Positions 46,700 to 55,193 of a stretch of 64,000 bases of DNA are shown one piece after another. The notes beneath the pieces were generated by a model. It saw only the letters and a program-made list of their open reading frames with translations, was not told the origin of the DNA and did not search any database. The stretch is from positions 558,001-622,000 of the forward strand of contig NZ_CP109090.1 in NCBI RefSeq assembly GCF_035917575.1. Reading direction: 5' to 3'. This DNA is from Streptomyces sp. NBC_01788. Its GTDB lineage: Bacteria; Actinomycetota; Actinomycetes; Streptomycetales; Streptomycetaceae. The translations under genes were made by a program, and so were the position numbers. Positions within the stretch are counted from its first letter, which is position 1, and each line of letters begins with the position of its first letter.

Positions 46700-46718
46700 C
46701 CGGCGCATCGTGCGGGGC

Positions 46719-47741
46719 TCACCTCAGGACGACGGAGTGGGCCCCGCGCGGGACGAGTTCACCGATCACCGGAAAGCCGGGGACCTCCCCGGCGATCAGG
46801 AGGCCGCCGGAGGTCTGGGCGTCCGCCAGCAGGAGGCGGGTGCCGGCGTCGGCGCCGCCGAAGTCGGTGAACGGCTCCACCCAGGCCAGGTTGCGCCGTG
46901 TGCCGCCGCTGACGTAGCCGTCGCGTACGGCCTCGCGGGCGCCGTCCAGGTAGGGCACGGCGGCGGTGTCGATCACCGCCGTCACGTCCGAGGCGCGGGC
47001 GAGTTTGTGCAGATGGCCCAGGAGGCCGAAGCCCGTCACATCGGTGGCGCAGGAGGCCCCGGCGGCCAGGGCGGCGGCGCAGGCGTCCCGGTTGAGGGCC
47101 ACCATGGTGGCCACGGCCTGCTCGAACCGCTCGCCGGTGGCCTTGTGGCGGTTGTTCAGTACGCCGAGGCCGAGCGGTTTGGTCAGGGTCAGGGGCAGAC
47201 CCGGCCGGCCGGCGTCGTTGCGCAGCAGCCGGGCGGGATCGGCCAGGCCGGTGACGGCCATGCCGTACTTGGGTTCGGGGTCGTCGACGCTGTGCCCGCC
47301 GCCCACATGGCAGCCGGCCTCGGCGGCGACCTCGAGACCGCCGCGCAGCACCTCGCGGGCCAGCTCGAAGGGCAGCACGTCCCGCGGCCAGGCCAGCAGG
47401 TTGACCGCGAGGACGGGGCGGCCGCCCATCGCGTACACGTCCGACAGGGCGTTGGCCGCGGCGATGCGTCCCCAGTCGTAGGGGTCGTCGACGACGGGGG
47501 TGAAGAAGTCGGCGGTGGACACCACCGCCTGCGTGGCGCCGCCCCCCGCAGGCAGCGCCACGACGGCCGCGTCGTCCCCGGTGGCCAGCCCGACGAGCAG
47601 CGGGGTGTCCCCGGTGTCCGGCAGCACCGTGGCCAGCCCGCCGAGCACGTCCTCCAGCTCACCCGGCGGAATCTTGCAGGCACAGCCGCCACCATGGGCG
47701 AACTGGGTGAGCCGTACGGGGGTTTCATGGGTGGCGGTCAC
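46719..47741 (-). CDS. selD: Selenide, water dikinase (selenophosphate synthetase)
   Basis: Makes selenophosphate from selenide and ATP for SelA. 340 residues. Seen: FAHGGGCACKIPPGELEDVL with Cys20 and Lys23 matching E. coli Cys17/Lys20, TGDDAAVVALPAGG, STADFFTPVVDDPYDWGRIA, NALSDVYAMGGRPVLAVNLL, VGGGHSVDDPEPKYGMAVTG and LLLADAQTSGGLLIAG. It uses Cys rather than Sec in the active site. The GTG start follows AGGAG. Convergent with fdhA (19-base gap), divergent from selC. Confidence 0.96.
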   Translation of the reverse strand: MTATHETPVRLTQFAHGGGCACKIPPGELEDVLGGLATVLPDTGDTPLLVGLATGDDAAVVALPAGGGATQAVVSTADFFTPVVDDPYDWGRIAAANALSDVYAMGGRPVLAVNLLAWPRDVLPFELAREVLRGGLEVAAEAGCHVGGGHSVDDPEPKYGMAVTGLADPARLLRNDAGRPGLPLTLTKPLGLGVLNNRHKATGERFEQAVATMVALNRDACAAALAAGASCATDVTGFGLLGHLHKLARASDVTAVIDTAAVPYLDGAREAVRDGYVSGGTRRNLAWVEPFTDFGGADAGTRLLLADAQTSGGLLIAGEVPGFPVIGELVPRGAHSVVLR

Positions 47742-47850
47742 GCTGTGCTCCTGTCTCCTGCCTCGATGATCCGGCGCTCTCCCGGTCCCGGCGGACCGGT
47801 CGGTGCGCCCGCGCCGTCCGCGCCGGCCTTCCGGTAGCGTGGCCGCCGGT

Positions 47851-47943
47851 GGAGGCGTGTGGGTGCCTGGTGGCCCTCCCGGTCTTCAAAACCGAGGTGT
47901 CCGAGGATCTCGGACAGGCAGGTTCGATTCCTGTCCGCCTCCG
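47851..47943 (+). tRNA. selC: tRNA-Sec (anticodon UCA)
   Basis: 93-base gene. Acceptor GGAGGCG pairs with CGCCTCC; discriminator G at 47943; anticodon loop CTTCAAA puts TCA at 47886-47888; a long variable arm (TGTCCGAG-GAT-CTCGGACA) and the T-loop TTCGATT with a CAGG/CCTG stem. The long extra arm and UCA anticodon define tRNA-Sec. CCA is not encoded. A TAGCGT box at 47835-47840 is a possible -10 element. The gene overlaps the 3' end of selB on the other strand. Confidence 0.96.
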
Positions 47944-49730
47944 CTCTTCTCCATGTCCGCTCGGCAGCGTCTGTGCTGGGCGTCGACTCGTTCCGTGTGG
48001 CCGTGGGTGTCGAGGTACTCCAGCAGGGGCACGGCGACTCTGCGGGTGGTGTCGAGGGCCTTGCGGGCCTCGCTGAGCGTGAAGGGCTGGGGCAGGCGGC
48101 GGAGTGCCGCGGTGGCCTCGGCGTCCGCTCCGGGGAGCAGAACGATTCCCTCGCCGACCCGCAGCAGGACGCCGGCGGAGACCGCTGCGGCCAGGGCCTT
48201 GCGGTCGAGGCCCAGTGCGGTGAGGCGGTCGGCCTCGGGGGCACGGAACGGGGCCTGCTCCAGTTCGCGCCGTACCGCGTCGACGGCGGCGCGCACCGGC
48301 GGCGGCAGGGTGGGTCCGGCGCTGTCGGCCCGGTACAGGCGTCCCTCGCGGCGCAGCAGGCGCGGCTCGCCCGGTGTCGCGGCGAGGGCGTCCACCAGCG
48401 CCCGGTCGGGCAGGTCCAGCAGGTGCCGGGCCGCTTCGGCCGGCAGCCCCGGTTCCATGGGACGCAGGCGTGCGTGCTCCTCGACCGCCGCGGCCAGCCG
48501 CTCGCGCAGCCGGGCCCAGTGGGCCTCGTCGGCCAGCCAGTCCCCGGTGACCGGTTCGGCGGGCGGGGGGATGCCCATGGCCAGCAGGTGGGAGCGGCGG
48601 ACGAGTCCGCGGCGCCGCAGCTCCGCAGCCCCGTCGGGACGGCCCGTCATGGCGGACAGTACGGCGGCCCTGGCCCGCCCGGCGCCCCGCCGGGTCAGGT
48701 CCGGCGGGCACACGTCGAGCACGGTCACCCCGCAGGGGCTGTGCCCGCCGCCGGGTTCACGCAGGACGGCCCGGTCCCCGACGCGCAGGGGCAGAGGGGG
48801 ACGCAGGGTCAGCCGGGCGCTGTCGTCGCCAAGGGGGCGGACGTTCACCGCGACGGCCGCCGTGCCGATGTGCAGGGTGATGTTCCGGGGCAGGTCGCCG
48901 GCCGGCTCGCCGGTGACGCGGACGTCGATCCGGTCGGTGAACAGCCAGCGGTCGGGCGCCAACAGCACTTTCCCCCGCCGCAGTTGTCCCGCGAGCGGGC
49001 CGTGCACGTTGACCGCGACCCGCGCCACCCCGCTGACGGCCCTCCGGTCCTGTCGCAGGCACTGGAGTCCGCGCACCCTCAGCGGTTGCGCGCCGGCGCC
49101 GCTCACCATCCGGTCCCCGACGCGCAGGGTGCCCGCGCCGAGCGTGCCGGTCACGACGGTGCCGTGGCCGCGCACGGTGAAGGCGCGGTCCAGCCACAGC
49201 CGTACGTCCGCGTCGGCGGGCGGTACGGGCAGCGCGCGGGCCATCAGGGCCAGTTCGGCGCGCAGTTCGTCCAGTCCGGCGCCGGTCACCGCGCTCACCG
49301 CGACGGACGGCACGGTCCCGAGCGAGGTCCGGGCCAGCCGCTTGACGGCCTCGGCGCGCACCGGCTCGGGGTCGGCCAGGTCGCTGCGGGTCACGGCGAG
49401 CACGGCGTGCCGCACACCGAGGGCGTCGAGGATCGCGAGGTGCTCCTCGGACTGCGGCTGCCAGCCCTGGTCGGCGGCGACCACGAACAGCACGGCGGGC
49501 ACGGGTCCGACCCCGGCCAGCATGGTGGCCACGAACCGCTCGTGGCCCGGTACGTCCACGAAGGCGAGGCGTTCGCCCCCGGCGTCCGGCGGCGTCCACA
49601 CGAAGCCGAGGTCGAGGGTGAGTCCCCGGCGCCGCTCCTCCTCGTAGCGGTCGGGTTCCATCCCGGTCAGGGCCCGCACCAGGGCGGACTTGCCGTGATC
49701 GACATGCCCGGCGGTGGCCAGCACTCGCAT
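47886..49730 (-). CDS. selB: Selenocysteine-specific elongation factor
   Basis: Delivers Sec-tRNA-Sec to UGA codons with a SECIS hairpin. 614 residues: GTPase domain with GHVDHGKSALVRALTG, DVPGHERFVATMLAG and TRSDL; EF-Tu-like domains II-III; C-terminal winged helices (LTALGLDRKALAAAVSAGVL, LPQPFTLSEARKALDTTRRV, AVPLLEYLDTHGHTERVD) that bind the SECIS. The last 19 or so codons are antisense to selC, and the stop TGA is the complement of the UCA anticodon at 47888-47886. The ORF starts ten bases after the selA stop, so they form an operon. Confidence 0.94.
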   Translation of the reverse strand: MRVLATAGHVDHGKSALVRALTGMEPDRYEEERRRGLTLDLGFVWTPPDAGGERLAFVDVPGHERFVATMLAGVGPVPAVLFVVAADQGWQPQSEEHLAILDALGVRHAVLAVTRSDLADPEPVRAEAVKRLARTSLGTVPSVAVSAVTGAGLDELRAELALMARALPVPPADADVRLWLDRAFTVRGHGTVVTGTLGAGTLRVGDRMVSGAGAQPLRVRGLQCLRQDRRAVSGVARVAVNVHGPLAGQLRRGKVLLAPDRWLFTDRIDVRVTGEPAGDLPRNITLHIGTAAVAVNVRPLGDDSARLTLRPPLPLRVGDRAVLREPGGGHSPCGVTVLDVCPPDLTRRGAGRARAAVLSAMTGRPDGAAELRRRGLVRRSHLLAMGIPPPAEPVTGDWLADEAHWARLRERLAAAVEEHARLRPMEPGLPAEAARHLLDLPDRALVDALAATPGEPRLLRREGRLYRADSAGPTLPPPVRAAVDAVRRELEQAPFRAPEADRLTALGLDRKALAAAVSAGVLLRVGEGIVLLPGADAEATAALRRLPQPFTLSEARKALDTTRRVAVPLLEYLDTHGHTERVDAQHRRCRADMEKSGGGQESNLPVRDPRTPRF

Positions 49731-49740
49731 GGCCTCGTAC

Positions 49741-51156
49741 CTACCTTTCCGCCGCCGACCGCACGGCTCCGGTGAGGCGTTCGTCGTCGGCGGGCGGCAC
49801 CGCGCGCAGGTCCAGCAGGCACCGTCCGGCCTCCAGGCGCCCCACCACGGGGATCTCCCCGGTGCGCAGGACGGCGGCGTACGACTCCGGCAGGGACAGC
49901 GCGGCGCTGGGCAGCGTCACGCCCGGCGCCCCGCCGCCGCCGACGGTGGCGGTCCCGGCGACGGCCCGGACGTCCTCGACCCCGGCGGCGCCCAGCTCGG
50001 CGGCGAGGCGTTCGGCCCGCCGCATGAGTGCGGCCTCGTCGGCGGTCAGGAACTCCGCCGTCGGGGTCCGCGGGCCCGTCAGGGTCGCCTCCAGCGCGGC
50101 CAGGGTGAGCTTGTCCACCCGCAGGGCGCGGGCCAGGGGGTGCCGGGTGAGGACGCGCAGGAGTTCCGCGTCGCCGAGGAGCAGCCCGCACTGGGGGCCG
50201 CCGAGCAGTTTGTCGCCGCTCGCCGTCACCATTGCCGCGCCGGACCTCAACTGGGTCTCGGCGTCGGGCTCCTCGGGCAGCAGCGGATGCGGGGCGAGCA
50301 GTCCGGAGCCGATGTCGGCCACCACCGGCACGCCCAGCGCCGACAGATCGCGGATCCCGGCGGCCCGGGTGAAGCCCGTGATACGGAAGTTGGAGGGGTG
50401 GACCTTGAGGACGAACGCCGTGTCGGGGCTGATCGCGTCGGCGTAGTCCCGGACGGTCGTACGGTTCGTGGTGCCGACCTCGCGGAGCCGGGCCCCGGTG
50501 GAGACCAGGAGGTCCGGCAGCCGGAAGCCGTCCCCGATCTCCACCATCTCGCCTCGGCTGACGACGATCTCCCGGCCCGCGGCGAGCGCGGTGGCGGCGA
50601 GGACGAGCGCGGCGGCGCCGTTGTTGACGACGTGGGCCGCGGCGGCGGACGGCACCCGGCCGCGCAGCGCCTCCAGGGCGGTACGGCCCCGGCGGGCCCG
50701 GACGCCGGTGCTCAGGTCGAGTTCGACGTCCGTGGGTCCGGCGGCGTCCTGGACCGCCTGCCGGGCCGCCGAGGACAGCGACGCACGGCCGAGGTTGGTG
50801 TGCAGCAGGACTCCGGTCGCGTTGATCACCGGGCGCAGCCCGCCGGCCGACCGCGGCAGCAGCGCCACGGCAGTGTCCGCCACCTGTTCGGGGTCGATGG
50901 CGCCCTGGCGCGCCCGCTCCTGTGCTTGCCGGACCGCGGCCTTCACCGGGCCCGGTCCGAGCCGCGCCGCCGCGTCCGCCAGGCGCGCGTCCCGCAGGAC
51001 GGCGTCCGTACGGGGAATCCGCCGCCGGGCATCGCCCACGGCACGGCCGTGACCGGTCGGGTCGTGGCCGGTCGAGCCGTGACCGGTCGGGGCGGCGCCG
51101 CGCGCGTCCGTACCGGTCTCCTGGCCCGCTCGCTCTCCCGTGACCTGCTGCTCCAC
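49741..51156 (-). CDS. selA: L-seryl-tRNA(Sec) selenium transferase
   Basis: PLP enzyme that turns Ser-tRNA-Sec into Sec-tRNA-Sec using selenophosphate. About 471 residues. Seen: RPVINATGVLLHTNLGRASL, AHVVNNGAAALVLAATALAA, VVSRGEMVEIGDGFRLPDLL, KVHPSNFRITGFT, PVVADIGSGLL and the PLP-lysine loop TASGDKLLGGPQCGLLLGDA. The start is set at GTG 51156 behind GGAGAGG; the first 40 residues contain TGHGSTGHDPTGHG, an unstructured repeat, so a later start is possible. First gene of selA-selB. Confidence 0.94.
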   Translation of the reverse strand: MEQQVTGERAGQETGTDARGAAPTGHGSTGHDPTGHGRAVGDARRRIPRTDAVLRDARLADAAARLGPGPVKAAVRQAQERARQGAIDPEQVADTAVALLPRSAGGLRPVINATGVLLHTNLGRASLSSAARQAVQDAAGPTDVELDLSTGVRARRGRTALEALRGRVPSAAAAHVVNNGAAALVLAATALAAGREIVVSRGEMVEIGDGFRLPDLLVSTGARLREVGTTNRTTVRDYADAISPDTAFVLKVHPSNFRITGFTRAAGIRDLSALGVPVVADIGSGLLAPHPLLPEEPDAETQLRSGAAMVTASGDKLLGGPQCGLLLGDAELLRVLTRHPLARALRVDKLTLAALEATLTGPRTPTAEFLTADEAALMRRAERLAAELGAAGVEDVRAVAGTATVGGGGAPGVTLPSAALSLPESYAAVLRTGEIPVVGRLEAGRCLLDLRAVPPADDERLTGAVRSAAER

Positions 51157-51401
51157 CTGGCCTCTCCGTCCGCAGACCGACCTCGCGGGTGTCAATGCCC
51201 GCCCATGGTCCCCCAGTGCCCGCGGCCGTCCGCATGACACGCCGTACGCCAGGTCGGGCTTCCGCGCATGCGCCGTCGGGCCGCGCCTCCGGGCGGCCGT
51301 TCGGGTACCCGGCCGCGACCGGACGACGCATCCGCCTCACCCCTGTCCGTCATGGGGCCGCACGCCGCGGCATGTTGAGGGGATGGCCCGGAGCGTGGCG
51401 G

Positions 51402-51814
51402 TCAGCCGCCTGTGTGGTCGGTGCGCAGCCGTACCTGCTCCTCCAGGCGGCGCAGGCTGCCGTCGAGGGCGTCGCAGGCGGCCCGCTCGCCCGGATCGTG
51501 GCGGTCGTCGAAGAACGACAGATGGACGGTCACCTCGCTGGCCCCGCTGCCGATGCCGGCGACCTGGAGCCAGCCCGCGTAGCCGCCCTGCTCCCGGGTG
51601 CCCCACTCGATCCGCATCTGGTCGCGTTCGGCGCGCAGCTGGGCGGCGGTGTCCCGGTCCGTCTGGTCCTCGTGCACCGTGACGGCGGGGGCTGCTCCGC
51701 GTGCACGTGCAGTTCACCGGGCAGCCAGGCGTCGAACCGGCCGATGTCGGCGGCCTGGTCGAAGACGTGCTCGGGCAGAGCGGGCATCGTGCGTGAACGT
51801 TCGTACTCGGCCAT
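51402..51814 (-). pseudogene. SRPBCC-family protein gene with a one-base frameshift
   Basis: Two frames together make one ~137-residue SRPBCC protein. Frame one begins MAEYERSRTMPALPEHVFDQ and runs to GELHVHAEQPP; the other frame resumes with VTVHEDQTDRDTAAQLRA and ends with LDGSLRRLEEQVRLRTDHTG. The break falls in a run of five C (minus strand) near 51688-51692; one extra C restores the frame. Either a recent inactivating mutation or a base-calling error. The gene start ATG at 51814 has GGAGGAAC upstream. Family members bind hydrophobic ligands; function unknown. Confidence 0.75.
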
Positions 51815-51909
51815 GACGGCACCGTTCCTCCGCTCGGGGGTCGTGTCACGGACGCGTGCCCCTTCTGCCGCGGCCGAAAAGCGCCTGCGGAGGAAACGGA
51901 AGCGGGACG

Positions 51910-53082
51910 TCAGGGCGGGGCGGGCCACAGTGCGCGCACCACCGCCCAGGTGACGGAGACGAACGGGACGGCCACCACGGCGCCGACCACGCCCGCGACG
52001 ATGCCGCCCGCGATGACGGAGACGCCGACGACGAGCGGGTGCAGGCGCACCGCCCAGCTCATGACCACCGGGTGCAGCACATGTCCTTCGAGCTGGCCGA
52101 TGACGACGATGAGGGCGAGCACGGCCAGCGCGATGAGCGGGCCACGCGCCGCGAGGGCGACCACCGTGGCCACGGCCAGCGCGACCGGCGAGCCCACGAG
52201 CGGCACGAACGTGGCGAAGAACACCAGCAGCGTCAGCGGCAGCGCGAGCGGTACGCGCAGCACCGACAGGGCGATTCCGACGAGGACGGCGTTGGTGGCC
52301 GCCACGATGATGATGCCGCGTGTGTACCCGGCGAACGTCCGCCAGGCTGCGTACCCGGCCCGGTCCCACACCGGCCGGGCCCGGCTGGGCAGGAGCTGGT
52401 CGCGCGCCCACCGCCAGAGCTTCTCGCCGGAGTGGATGAAGAAGACGGAGGAGAAGACCGCGAGGGCGGCGCCGGTGACCAGTTCGACGAGCCTGCCGAA
52501 GCCGCTGAGCGCGCTGCTGAGGAGCCCGGCGCGGTGGGCGGACAGGTAGGCCAGGACCTGCTTCTGCAGGTCGGCCAGTTTGCCCCGGCTGAGCCGGAAC
52601 GGCGGGCGCTGGAGCCACTCCTCGATCCTGTGGATGCCGCCGCCGAACTCACCCGCGAGCTTCGCCGACTCCCCCGCCACCGTGTGGCCGATGAACGCCA
52701 GCAGGGCGAACAGGAACAGGATGCTGCCCACCAGGGCGACGGCGACGCAGAGTGCCCGGGGCAGGAAGCGGTTCAGCAGGTCGGTGAGGGGGCGCAGGAT
52801 CGTGGTGATGACCAGGCCGAGGAACAGGGCCACGGCGATGAGCTGGAAGCGGCCGAGAACGGTGAAGACGCCGTAGACGGCGATGCCGACGAGGATGAGG
52901 CGCCAGGCGTAGGCGGCGGCGACCCGCAGCCAGGGGACGGTGCCCTCGTCCTTCCGGGCCGCCGGGGCGGTCCGGGCGTGCGGCGGGAGGCGTACGGAGT
53001 GCGCCGGGCGGCTGCCGGGCGTCCGGCCGGCCGGCCGGCGCCCGCGGCCCGGCCCGCCCGCCGGAGCGCCCGCAGCAGCCAC
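51910..53082 (-). CDS. AI-2E-family transporter (PerM/TqsA type)
   Basis: A 390-residue membrane protein of the AI-2 exporter family, with eight helices. Seen: LILVGIAVYGVFTVLGRFQL, LGLVITTILRPLTDLLNRFL, the extracellular segment IHRIEEWLQRPPFRLSRGKL, and the conserved core LVFFATFVPLVGSPVALA and VIGQLEGHVLHPVVMSWAVR. The substrate is unknown; actinobacterial members are not proven autoinducer pumps. GTG 53082 is chosen for GGGGAGGCGCG just before it; GTG 53145 would add 21 residues of repetitive sequence. Confidence 0.85.
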   Translation of the reverse strand: MAAAGAPAGGPGRGRRPAGRTPGSRPAHSVRLPPHARTAPAARKDEGTVPWLRVAAAYAWRLILVGIAVYGVFTVLGRFQLIAVALFLGLVITTILRPLTDLLNRFLPRALCVAVALVGSILFLFALLAFIGHTVAGESAKLAGEFGGGIHRIEEWLQRPPFRLSRGKLADLQKQVLAYLSAHRAGLLSSALSGFGRLVELVTGAALAVFSSVFFIHSGEKLWRWARDQLLPSRARPVWDRAGYAAWRTFAGYTRGIIIVAATNAVLVGIALSVLRVPLALPLTLLVFFATFVPLVGSPVALAVATVVALAARGPLIALAVLALIVVIGQLEGHVLHPVVMSWAVRLHPLVVGVSVIAGGIVAGVVGAVVAVPFVSVTWAVVRALWPAPP

Positions 53083-53273
53083 CGCGCCTCCCCTTCGTCC
53101 GGGGCCCTCTTGAACCTCTTGAGCATCCTGAGCCCTCTTGAGCACCGTAAGGTCCGGCCGGGCGGGGGCCGGGGTGCAGTTCGGCCGGGTGGGCGGTCAT
53201 CGGGGGCATCAGAGGGAACGGGTGCCCGTACGGCGCACGGTGCCGCGCGGGTGCGCCGGGGCGGTCCGGCCCG

Positions 53274-54017
53274 TCAGGGCGTCGTCTCCTCCAGCAGTTC
53301 GGGGCCGTTGTTGCGCACGTTGTTGACGGCCGGGGAGACGGGCCGGGCGCCGAGCCTGCCGCCCGCCGGAGGACTCAGCAGCGCCCGCAGTTCGCCGGCG
53401 TCGCGATGGCGGGGGTCGAGCCAGGCGTCGTAGTGGTCCGGGGTGAGGGCCAGCGGCATCCGGGGGTGGACGCGGCCGGCCTCGTCGGTGGCCTCGGTGG
53501 TGATGACGGTGCACGTGGTCAGCCAGGCGGCGGGGTCGTCGTCCCGCGCCACGTGCGGGTCGCGCCAGTACGCGTACAGGCCGGCGAGCGCCATCAGCTC
53601 ACCGTCCTCGGGACTGATGTAGTACGGCTGCTTGCGGGTCCTGCCGGTGTCCGGGGACTTGATCTGCTGCCATTCGTAGAAGCCGTCGGCGGGCAGCAGG
53701 CAGCGGTGCCTGACGAAGGCGCGGCGGAAGGCCGGCTTCTCGTGCACGGTCTCCACTCGGGCGTTGATCATCCGGGCGCCGGCCCTCACGTCCTTCGCCC
53801 AGGACGGGACCAGCCCCCAGCGCAGCGGCCGCAGCTCCCTGCGGACGGCGGCCGGGGTGCGGTCCTCGCGCGGGGCCCGTTCGAGAACGGCCCACACCTC
53901 GTCGGTCGGGGCGACGTTCCAGTTCGGCGCGAGCGCCTCCTCAGGGCGCCACTCGGTGACCCGGAAGTGCCGGACGAGGTCCTGCGGACCTCGGGTGGAG
54001 ACGTAGCGACCGCACAT
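53274..54017 (-). CDS. SOS response-associated SRAP/YedK-HMCES protein
   Basis: A 247-residue SRAP protein that crosslinks to abasic sites in single-stranded DNA. Starts MCGRYVSTRGPQDLVRHF with catalytic Cys2 exposed after Met removal; also RWGLVPSWAKDVRAGARMIN then ARVETVHEKPAFRRAFVRHR, CLLPADGFYEWQQ and HPRMPLALTP, carrying the conserved Asn, Glu and His. Function follows from the family, not from neighbours. Confidence 0.92.
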   Translation of the reverse strand: MCGRYVSTRGPQDLVRHFRVTEWRPEEALAPNWNVAPTDEVWAVLERAPREDRTPAAVRRELRPLRWGLVPSWAKDVRAGARMINARVETVHEKPAFRRAFVRHRCLLPADGFYEWQQIKSPDTGRTRKQPYYISPEDGELMALAGLYAYWRDPHVARDDDPAAWLTTCTVITTEATDEAGRVHPRMPLALTPDHYDAWLDPRHRDAGELRALLSPPAGGRLGARPVSPAVNNVRNNGPELLEETTP

Positions 54018-54078
54018 GGGGCCAGGGTGCCACGGTGGCGCTGCGGGGAGCGGGAGCGCCTCACGCCCGCCGGTGGGG

Positions 54079-55191
54079 TCAGCCCTCCGGGGCCGGCAGG
54101 GTCACCTCGAAGCGGCAGCCGCCCGGGATGTTGCGTACGGCAGCCCGGCCGTGGTGCGCCTCGACGATGCCGCGGACGATGGCCAGGCCCAGGCCGGCTC
54201 CCGCGGGCGGTGTGCGGGAGTGGGTGCCGCGCCAGCCGGTGTCGAAGACGCGCGCGAGGTCCGCCTCGGGGATGCCGCCGCAGCCGTCCTCGACGGACAG
54301 CACGACACCGCCGGACGCGCGTGCGGCGGCGACCGCGACCGTGCCGTCGGCGGGGGTGCGGCGGATCGCGTTGACCAGCAGATTGCCCAGCACGCGGTTC
54401 ATCTCCTCCGCGTCCACCTCGACCGGCGCCGGCTCGACGTGGCCGGCCACGAGACGGACGCCGAGTTCCTTCGCCAGCGGATCCGCCCCGGCGAGCGCGT
54501 CGTCGACCAGGTCGTACACGGAGATCCGGGAGCGGGTGAGGGCGAGGGAGCCGGCGTGGATGCGGGACAGCTCGAACAGGTCGCCCACCATGGCGTCGAG
54601 GTGCTCCACCTCGGCGCGGATCTGCCGCAGGTAGCGGTCCGGGTCGGCGGCCACCCCGTCCTCCAGCGCCTCGGACATGGCACGCAGTCCGGCGAGCGGG
54701 GTGCGCAGGTCGTGGGAGATCCAGGCGACGAGTTCCCGGCGGGAGGACTCCAGGGCGCGCTCCCGCTCCCGGGACTCGGCGAGCCGGGCACTGGTGGCCG
54801 CCAACTCGCGGCTCAGATACTCCAGTTCGGCGGTCGCCGGGCCGTGGGGCGCGGCGAAGTCGCCACCGTCGCCGAGCGCGCGGGCGGCTCGGGCGAGCTC
54901 GCGGCTGCGGGCCACGACCCAGCGGCCCAGGAGCAGCGCGGTGGCCAGGGACACCACCGCCGCCATCGCCACGACGGTGGTGACGACGGACAGGTCGTGC
55001 GCGGACAGGAACATCGCCTGGGCCACGGCCAGGGTGCCGGCCAGCATCGCGCCCACCGCCACGGCGGCGACCACGGCGAGGGAGGCCGTCAGCGAGCGCC
55101 GCCGGATCAGCCGCAGCGCGCCCGCCCCGGCCAGTCCGGCCACGGCGGCGCCGAGGAAGGCGTACAGGGCGATGAACAGGGGCTCGCGCAC
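54079..55191 (-). CDS. Two-component sensor histidine kinase
   Basis: A 370-residue membrane kinase. Two N-terminal hydrophobic regions (LFIALYAFLGAAVAGLAGAG; LAVVAAVAVGAMLAGTLAVA and further to about residue 95), HAMP-like linker, HisKA box WISHDLRTPLAGLRAMSEAL, N box NLLVNAIRRTPADG, G1 DGCGGIPEADLARVFD, G2 GAGLGLAIVRGIVEAHHGR. The GTG lies two bases after the regulator stop with GGGGAG upstream, so the pair is one operon. The signal is unknown. Confidence 0.9.
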   Translation of the reverse strand: MREPLFIALYAFLGAAVAGLAGAGALRLIRRRSLTASLAVVAAVAVGAMLAGTLAVAQAMFLSAHDLSVVTTVVAMAAVVSLATALLLGRWVVARSRELARAARALGDGGDFAAPHGPATAELEYLSRELAATSARLAESRERERALESSRRELVAWISHDLRTPLAGLRAMSEALEDGVAADPDRYLRQIRAEVEHLDAMVGDLFELSRIHAGSLALTRSRISVYDLVDDALAGADPLAKELGVRLVAGHVEPAPVEVDAEEMNRVLGNLLVNAIRRTPADGTVAVAAARASGGVVLSVEDGCGGIPEADLARVFDTGWRGTHSRTPPAGAGLGLAIVRGIVEAHHGRAAVRNIPGGCRFEVTLPAPEG

Positions 55192-55193
55192 CG

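Noticed and set aside
42368..46708. A 1,446-codon open frame antisense to the formate dehydrogenase genes
   Set aside because: It is the mirror of strongly conserved FDH and hemerythrin genes, has a low-complexity translation and no ribosome site.
47738..48244. Minus-strand frame running through selC and the selD promoter region
   Set aside because: It is a shifted frame of selB and the tRNA antisense; the selB frame has the conserved winged-helix sequence.
51402..51677. An independent 91-residue gene
   Set aside because: It starts in mid-domain and lacks a ribosome site; with the frame upstream it completes one SRPBCC protein, so it is the second half of a frameshifted gene.
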